This document shows, piece after piece, positions 58,948 to 64,000 of a stretch of 64,000 nucleotides of DNA (the first letter of the stretch is position 1; the number at the start of each line of letters is the position of its first letter). The DNA is from Fumia sp045615345 (GTDB lineage: Bacteria > Bacillota > Clostridia > Oscillospirales > Ruminococcaceae), in assembly GCA_045615345.1 (NCBI GenBank), contig JAZLER010000003.1:58802-122801 (forward strand), read 5' to 3'. The notes below the pieces were generated by a model. It was not told where the DNA came from, made no database searches, and was given only the letters and a program-made list of their open reading frames with translations. The position numbers were made by a program, and so were the translations under genes.

Positions 58948-59889
58948 TTATTCACCGTCACCATACTGTACCCAACCGGAGGTTGCAAAGATAACAGCGG
59001 TAACAATCATAATGATAACGAACAAGATCCAAGCCATAGCACAAGCAAAGCCCATGTTCATATACTTGAACGCCTGGTTATAAAGATGTAATGCATAGAA
59101 AAGCATTGAACCACCGGGTCCACCTTCCTGTGCAGAAACATTTGAGGAGTTTGCAGAGAATATGTAAGCCTGTGTAAAGTACTGGAACATAGCAATGATA
59201 CCAGTTACGAGTTTGTAGAACATTGTGGGAGAAATAGAAGGCAATGTGATGTGCCAGAATTTTTTCCATGCGTTAGCACCATCAAGGTCAGCTGCTTCAT
59301 AAAGGGATTGCGGAACACCCTTGATACCAGCAAGGAAAATAAGCATTGAACCACCACTAGCCCACATACCCATAAGAATGAGCGAAGGTTTCGTCCAAGC
59401 GGCATCAAAGAGCCAACCGGGAAGCATATCGGTGGGGACGCCAAATTGCATCAAAACTTTGTTTACGATACCATAAGAAGGGTTAAGTACCCATGTCCAT
59501 ACCATTGAAGCTGCAACAACTGATACAACAGAAGGAATGTAGAAACATGTTCTGAACACAGCCTGACCTTTAACATCGAGGCTTAAGAGCAACGCCATAC
59601 AAAGTGAAAAAGCAATTTCAAGAGGCAAAGCTAATACGCACATATACAATGTATTGTAAAGAGATTTTAAGCTCTTTTCATCGGTAAAGAAGTGTACGTA
59701 GTTCTGAATGCCCACAAATTCTTTGATCTGGAATCCGTTGAATTCAGTAAAACTATAAATGATGGATGATACGAGCGGATAAACTGTGAATGACAGAAAT
59801 CCAATGAGCCACGGCAACGCAAAAAGGAAACCAGCGATGTTGTACTTGCGCTGCTGAGTGCTGAGTTTAGCAGGGGCTGCTTGTTTCAT
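58948..59889 (-). CDS. Carbohydrate ABC transporter permease (MalF/LacF type)
   Basis: A 313-residue permease with about six membrane segments and the EAA motif (SLYEAADLDGANAWKKF, ITLPSISP). The N-terminus AAPAKLSTQQRKYNIAGFLFALPWLIGFLSF is typical of the MsmF/LacF group. It starts at 59889 behind AAAAGGAGAGGA and is followed by the MalG-type gene. It is divergent from the AraC-type regulator. Confidence 0.9.
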   Translation of the reverse strand: MKQAAPAKLSTQQRKYNIAGFLFALPWLIGFLSFTVYPLVSSIIYSFTEFNGFQIKEFVGIQNYVHFFTDEKSLKSLYNTLYMCVLALPLEIAFSLCMALLLSLDVKGQAVFRTCFYIPSVVSVVAASMVWTWVLNPSYGIVNKVLMQFGVPTDMLPGWLFDAAWTKPSLILMGMWASGGSMLIFLAGIKGVPQSLYEAADLDGANAWKKFWHITLPSISPTMFYKLVTGIIAMFQYFTQAYIFSANSSNVSAQEGGPGGSMLFYALHLYNQAFKYMNMGFACAMAWILFVIIMIVTAVIFATSGWVQYGDGE

Positions 59890-60121
59890 AGGGTCCTCTC
59901 CTTTTTTACAGGTCTTGTCTGCATAATTTCAAAACGCCCGGTGCAGACGCCACCGAATTTTTATTTAACATTTTAATAGGGCATTTACTTACCTTACTAT
60001 TTTACCATTCTTTTGAAAAAAGAAAATAGTTTTATTTTAACATTGTGGTCTTTTGTTTACTTAAATCGTCAAAAAAACCAAAACTTTGCAATAAAAATTT
60101 TTAAAAAAATTCATAAACCTA
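59890..60121. other. Divergent intergenic region between permease operon and regulator
   Basis: About 230 bases. On the minus strand, a TGGTAAAAT box near 60002 could be a -10, but no strong -35 box fits it. A GTCTGCA/TGCAGAC pair (about 59915-59953) could form a weak hairpin in the permease leader. No third gene is present, and in particular no extracellular sugar-binding protein. Confidence 0.45.
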
Positions 60122-60149
60122 TTGAAAATCTGATATTTTATGGTATAAT
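60122..60149 (+). promoter_or_regulatory. Promoter of the AraC-type regulator gene
   Basis: TTGAAA at 60122-60127, 16 bases, extended TGg-TATAAT at 60144-60149. Confidence 0.7.
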
Positions 60150-60199
60150 AAAAACTATAAAGTAAAAAGAGAAACACCAAAAAGGGAAGTGCGGTAAAA

Positions 60200-61762
60200 A
60201 TGAAACTTTTAATAATGGGTCCTGAAAATAATTTCTGCCACGAAGTCAAAGACAGTACCGACTGGAAAAAAGAAGGTGTGAAGGTGGTCGGCACAGCGCT
60301 TACTGAAACTGATGCAATGCAGAAAATAGAAAAATATCTTCCGGATCTCATTCTCACAGATATAAAGCTCCAGACAGGCACGGTTTTGGGCACTATCAGA
60401 AAAGCGAGAAAAAAAGGGCATAAAATAAGGTTTGCGATTATAACAGAACACCGTAATTATGAATATATGCGTGAGGCTGCTAATTTAGGGGTTGAGAGGG
60501 TGCTCCCCTTCCCGATAACCGGCAACAAAGCTATTGCACGCTTAGTTTCTGATGTCCGGGAAAAAATCACAAAAGAAACCGATGATGAGCGCAAGCTCAA
60601 AGAACACGACCTCTGGAAAAAAGAAAGGGTCCTTGCGACACTTTGCTATACCAACAAAAAAGTTCCCGAGGACATAAAAAAATACTGCGAAGAGTTAAAA
60701 CAGAGTCTTTCCGGTGGCCAGTATGTAGTGTTTCTGGTTGAAACAAACAATCCTGAAATGGTGAAAAGCAAATTGGAAACGATTTTCAATGAAGAACGCA
60801 ACTATATAGGAAGTTTCATAGGGGTAGATATTGTTGCGGGTATACAGCGTTTCCATCTGGGCGCCAGTGAAACTCATGTGCGTTCAAGCCTTAAAAACTT
60901 TTTTGAGCGTTTCTGCGAACTTTGCAAAAGGGACAGAGGGGTTACGGTGTCTGTGAATATCAGCAGTATCTTCACGTCAAGTGCGGATATTGCAAAAGGA
61001 TTTAAACAGTGTACTGCAACACAGAGTCTGCATTTTTTGTATGATGATATGAATGTTACATTCTATGATGATATGGTTTCTGTAATTCAAAATACCTCTG
61101 TGCCTGAACTTTACGATAAAAGTGAAATGGAGAATATGCTTCGCAACGAGAAAACAGAAGAAATTCACAGGTTTTTCAGGACACTTTTGAATGTAATAAA
61201 AACAAATCGGGTTTACAACGCAGATGTGATTTCGGGATTTTACAGGAATATGGCTATGGATATTGTTCAGCTCAGAATAAACCTATGTGACGATGTTACG
61301 GATATCCAGAAGACTTTCGAAAAGATTACAGTAGCAGGAAAACTTGTTGAACTCAGCAAAAAAATAGAGAATTTTGCTGTTGATACCATAAAAGTCCTGC
61401 ATGATATGAAATTGCAGAAGAGTCTTACGCCTGTTAATAAGGCTATATATTATATTGAACAGAATTATCGCAGCGATATAAATTTACAGGGGATATCGGA
61501 TTTTGTCGGACTTGCCCCCGCGTACTTCAGCAGACTTTTTAAAAAAGAGGTGGGAAGTTCTTTTATTGACTTTGTAATGGAAAAGAGAGTCGAGAAAGCA
61601 AAAAATCTCCTTGCCGGCACAAATATGAAGATATACGAGATTTGCCAGGAGGTCGGTTACACCGATACGAGGTATTTTATTAAAATGTTTAAAGGAGTCA
61701 CCGGAATGACACCGATGCAATTCAAGCGTTCACAGTATCGCAAGCCGATAGTGGAGGAGTAA
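60200..61762 (+). CDS. YesN/AraC-type transcriptional regulator with degenerate receiver domain
   Basis: A 520-residue regulator. The N-terminal ~120 residues are receiver-like (LILTDIKL with Asp54, AIITEHRNYEYMREAANLGV) but the usual acidic pair is changed (MGPENN instead of VDDE) and the conserved Lys-Pro is FP. A long middle region follows, and the C-terminal ~100 residues are an AraC DNA-binding domain (NLQGISDFVGLAPAYFSRLFKKEVGSSFIDF, then YEICQEVGYTDTRYFIKMFKGVTGMTPMQF). It is divergent from the two sugar permeases, its likely target. No histidine kinase gene is adjacent. Confidence 0.88.
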   Translation: MKLLIMGPENNFCHEVKDSTDWKKEGVKVVGTALTETDAMQKIEKYLPDLILTDIKLQTGTVLGTIRKARKKGHKIRFAIITEHRNYEYMREAANLGVERVLPFPITGNKAIARLVSDVREKITKETDDERKLKEHDLWKKERVLATLCYTNKKVPEDIKKYCEELKQSLSGGQYVVFLVETNNPEMVKSKLETIFNEERNYIGSFIGVDIVAGIQRFHLGASETHVRSSLKNFFERFCELCKRDRGVTVSVNISSIFTSSADIAKGFKQCTATQSLHFLYDDMNVTFYDDMVSVIQNTSVPELYDKSEMENMLRNEKTEEIHRFFRTLLNVIKTNRVYNADVISGFYRNMAMDIVQLRINLCDDVTDIQKTFEKITVAGKLVELSKKIENFAVDTIKVLHDMKLQKSLTPVNKAIYYIEQNYRSDINLQGISDFVGLAPAYFSRLFKKEVGSSFIDFVMEKRVEKAKNLLAGTNMKIYEICQEVGYTDTRYFIKMFKGVTGMTPMQFKRSQYRKPIVEE

Positions 61763-61835
61763 AAGAAAATTCGTCAATAATCACAAAAAACAAAATGAAT
61801 TTTTGTAAGAACAAACAAAGATAAAAAACCTAAAA

Positions 61836-61877
61836 AAAACACCCCGAAAAAGGCTTGCTTTTAAGGGGTGTTTTAGG
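61836..61877 (+). terminator. Terminator after the AraC-type regulator
   Basis: Arms AACACCCC and GGGGTGTT extended by CCTAAAA/TTTTAGG around a 19-base loop, with T-run. Confidence 0.72.
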
Positions 61878-62029
61878 TTAAAATAGGTATAACATATTTT
61901 TCATTTAAACGTTGTTTTGCAAATCGAGGTTTGTTAAACAGCGTTGTTTGTCCATCTTACAAGTATTTAAAGAGGCAATAGAAACCAAAGGTTTTGGAAA
62001 ATATGAATAAAAAGTGGAGGTAGAAAACT

Positions 62030-64000
62030 ATGAAGAAAAGACTTTGGCAGAAACTTCTTGCAATGACACTTGCAGTAGTTATGGCAATGAGTGTCGCTCC
62101 CATCACAGCAGGCGCTGCATGGCAGAAGAATGCAGACAAGAGCTGGAGCTACACAGAAAACGGCAACAAAGTCAAAGGCTGGAATAAAATCAGTAACGAA
62201 TGGTATTACTTTGATAATTCCGGCAAAATGCAGACCGGTTGGCATTTTGTAAATGGCAATTGGTACTATATGAATGAATCCGGCACAATGGAAACCGGCT
62301 GGCAGTTCATCGGTGGCGAATGGTATCGCCTTGCTGATAACGGCTCTATGGTAAAAGGCTGGGTTAAAGAAGATGGAGAATGGTATCACTTGAGCACAAG
62401 TGGTGTTATGGCCCGTGGATGGCGTTTGATTGCTAATAAATGGTATTACACCAATGCAAGTGGTCAGTTGCAGTACAACTGGATTGAAACAAATGGTAAA
62501 ACATACTTTGCTGATAAAGATGGTGTAATGCAGACAGGCCTTACACAGATTGATGGTAAAGTTTATTACTTTGAAGATACCAACGGACATATGTTGACAG
62601 GTCGTGTCAAGATTGGCAATTCCACATATACTTTTGACGAAGAAACCGGTGCAGCTATCGGTAATCGCTTGCCTGAAGTAGACAAAGCGTTTAACAGCGA
62701 AGGTACTGCTGTAGCACCTTCTGCTCCTGTAAGCGGTAATGATACAGGAACAACTCCTTCAAGACCTACATATGGCGGAGGAGGAAGCGGATATACTCCT
62801 GCTCCCGAGTCTTCTGAACCCGAGTCTGAACCTGTTTCCGAGCCCGAGTCCGAACCTGTTTCTGAACCCGAGTCCGAACCTGTTTACGAACCCGAGTCCG
62901 AACCTGTTTCCGAGCCCGAGTCCGAACCTGTTTCCGAACCCGAGTCTGAACCTGTTTCCGAACCTTCCGAAGAACCCTCTCAGGAAGCAGTAGAAGGCGA
63001 AATTAAATTCAACAAAGCTAAAGTTGCTGAAGGTGAAGAATTTGTAATGACATTTACAATGCCTGAAACAGAGGTAGCTTCAAGCCTCAGCCTTGTAATT
63101 AACTTTGATAACACAGCATTTGAAATCCTCAGCATCGAAAACGCTCCTTATGCAGATATGCAGCCGAGCCTTGAAGGATGCAACAACAATGCAAACATCG
63201 GTATTTCCTACTGTGACCCCACATACGATGCAAATACAACAATCGAAAAAGGTGTTGCGTTGATCCAGGCAACATTCAGGGTTAAAGAAGGCGCTACTCT
63301 GGGCAACAAACCCTTCACAGTTGCTGACTGGAATGTAACAGGCTTGTTTAATGAAGAAACATTTATGCCTGAAGATGTTACTCCTGTAATAGCAGGTTAT
63401 GTAAGCACTATCGAAGTTGTTGATACTCCCGTGGTAGAAGTAAAAGCACCCGTTATCACAACAGACCTCGAAGCTGAATTGACTGTTACAGAAGCTACAG
63501 TTCTCAGCGTAGTAGCTGAAATTGAAGCAGGTGAAATGTCTTACCAGTGGTATAAAGATGGTGTAGCTATCGAAGGTGCAAACGCATCTGCTTACGAAGT
63601 AACTGAAGCAGGTACTTATAAAGTAGTTGTTACAAATACACTTAATGGAGAAACAGCTTCTATTGAATCCACAGAATGTGTTGTTACATTTGGTGAAGAA
63701 CCCGAAGAATCCTCTGTAGCTCCTGAAGAATCTTCCGTAGAACCTGAAGAGTCTTCTGAAGTTCCTGAAGAATCCTCCGTAGCTCCTGAAGAATCTTCTG
63801 AAGAAATTTCTGAACCTTCCGATGAACCTGTACCTGTTGAAGGTGCATGGAGCTTTACCGATACAAAAGTTGCTGCAGGCGAAGAGTTCACAATGAAACT
63901 CACATTGCCTGAAACATTGGTTGTATCCAGCCTTGGCGCTCAGATCAACTTTGATAACGCAGCATTCGAAATCATCAACATTGAAAATGTTCCTTATGCA
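62030..64000 (+). CDS. Wall-bound protein with choline-binding-type repeats, cohesin-like and Ig-like modules (3' end outside window)
   Basis: The frame is open to the window edge; 657 residues are visible. A signal peptide (about 1-30) is followed by about eight choline-binding-type repeats, a linker with LPEVDKAF and RPTYGGGG, six exact 8-residue repeats of EPESEPVS (about 263-310), a cohesin-like beta-domain (about 321-467; AEGEEFVMTFTMPETEVASSL-LVINFDNTAFEI), an Ig-like domain (about 474-550; SYQWYKDGVAIEGA), five PEESS-type heptads, and the start of a second cohesin-like domain. ATG at 62030, 9 bases after GTGGAGG. It may be a wall-docked adaptor; whether it binds dockerin-bearing partners is unknown. 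Confidence 0.82.
   Translation, partial: MKKRLWQKLLAMTLAVVMAMSVAPITAGAAWQKNADKSWSYTENGNKVKGWNKISNEWYYFDNSGKMQTGWHFVNGNWYYMNESGTMETGWQFIGGEWYRLADNGSMVKGWVKEDGEWYHLSTSGVMARGWRLIANKWYYTNASGQLQYNWIETNGKTYFADKDGVMQTGLTQIDGKVYYFEDTNGHMLTGRVKIGNSTYTFDEETGAAIGNRLPEVDKAFNSEGTAVAPSAPVSGNDTGTTPSRPTYGGGGSGYTPAPESSEPESEPVSEPESEPVSEPESEPVYEPESEPVSEPESEPVSEPESEPVSEPSEEPSQEAVEGEIKFNKAKVAEGEEFVMTFTMPETEVASSLSLVINFDNTAFEILSIENAPYADMQPSLEGCNNNANIGISYCDPTYDANTTIEKGVALIQATFRVKEGATLGNKPFTVADWNVTGLFNEETFMPEDVTPVIAGYVSTIEVVDTPVVEVKAPVITTDLEAELTVTEATVLSVVAEIEAGEMSYQWYKDGVAIEGANASAYEVTEAGTYKVVVTNTLNGETASIESTECVVTFGEEPEESSVAPEESSVEPEESSEVPEESSVAPEESSEEISEPSDEPVPVEGAWSFTDTKVAAGEEFTMKLTLPETLVVSSLGAQINFDNAAFEIINIENVPYA
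62816..62959 (+). repeat. 24-base tandem repeat (six units) encoding EPESEPVS
   Basis: Exactly six units of 24 bases, each GARCCCGAGTCYGAACCTGT-TTMY, with only a few third-position changes and one Ser-to-Tyr change in unit 3. In frame with the surface protein, so unit loss or gain would keep the frame. Confidence 0.95.
63701..63805 (+). repeat. 21-base tandem repeat (five units) encoding PEESS-type heptads
   Basis: Five units of 21 bases (CCTGAAGAATCTTCCGTAGA-type) coding PEESSVA/PEESSVE/PEESSEV. In frame between the Ig-like and the second cohesin-like module; probably a flexible spacer. Confidence 0.9.

Noticed and set aside
1..64000. CRISPR arrays, prophage genes, insertion sequences and toxin-antitoxin pairs.
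   Set aside because: No spaced direct repeats of CRISPR type, no transposase, integrase or phage structural gene, and no convincing small toxin-antitoxin gene pair were found.

Overview
The window looks like a chromosomal segment of a low-GC, Gram-positive (monoderm) bacterium of the class Clostridia, probably an uncultured gut-type lineage. The reasons are the AT-rich intergenic DNA, strong GGAGG-type ribosome binding sites, the replication-origin gene order dnaN-yaaA-recF-remB-gyrB-gyrA, the presence of RNase J, RNase Y and RNase M5, a c-di-AMP phosphodiesterase, and surface proteins carrying choline-binding-type wall repeats. The window starts inside dnaN, so dnaA and oriC should lie just upstream. 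I see no phage, insertion sequence, CRISPR array or plasmid gene.

Layout. 1-9.2 kb: replication and topology genes (dnaN end, yaaA, recF, remB, gyrB, a YcxB-like membrane protein, gyrA), a degenerate polysaccharide-deacetylase-like protein and rsmA. 9.2-9.7 kb: tRNA-Met and tRNA-Glu and a mini-palindrome repeat. 9.7-13 kb: a nucleoside hydrolase and a tandem pair of metallophosphoesterases. 13-15.8 kb: a murL-murD pair that suggests the L-glutamate-first route to D-Glu in peptidoglycan. 15.8-25.4 kb: rnjA, gdpP, rplI, dnaB, tilS, hpt, ftsH. 25.4-27.9 kb: amidase-like protein, GtrA-like protein, Nudix hydrolase, short QueG-like protein. 27.9-32.5 kb: RDD membrane protein and a 1228-residue modular surface protein, divergent from a small XRE regulator. 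32.6-35.9 kb: ilvB-ilvH-ilvC on the minus strand. 36.2-48.7 kb: DUF177-rpmF, the radical SAM/DUF512-der-plsY-gpsA run, comEC, holA, rnmV, rny and comM. 48.8-50.6 kb: small membrane and hypothetical genes. 50.7-50.9 kb: tRNA-Asp and tRNA-Gly. 51-57.4 kb: two paralogous FIVAR/wall-repeat surface proteins separated by interspersed repeats. 57.5-61.8 kb: an EamA-like protein and a sugar-type ABC permease pair divergent from an AraC-type regulator with a degenerate receiver. 62.0 kb to the end: a surface protein with wall-binding repeats, cohesin-like and Ig-like modules, cut by the window edge.

The core genes are ordinary. The accessory interest is in the cell surface. Four proteins carry the same ~20-residue choline-binding-type wall repeats, in two formats. 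In one, the repeats are N-terminal and followed by a shared LPE-KAF-RP-YGGG linker (the vWA/lipase protein and the cohesin-like protein). In the other, the repeats are C-terminal behind FIVAR helices (the two paralogs). The two paralogs have matching promoters and share the same first transcribed bases, followed by long, structured 5' leaders. Together these suggest an abundant, wall-docked protein layer plus wall-docked adaptor and enzyme proteins. This is inference from architecture only.

Promoters are unusually easy to read here: many are TTGACA or TTTACA, exactly 17 bp, then TAAAAT or TATAAT. All names rest on reading the sequences; no database search was run.
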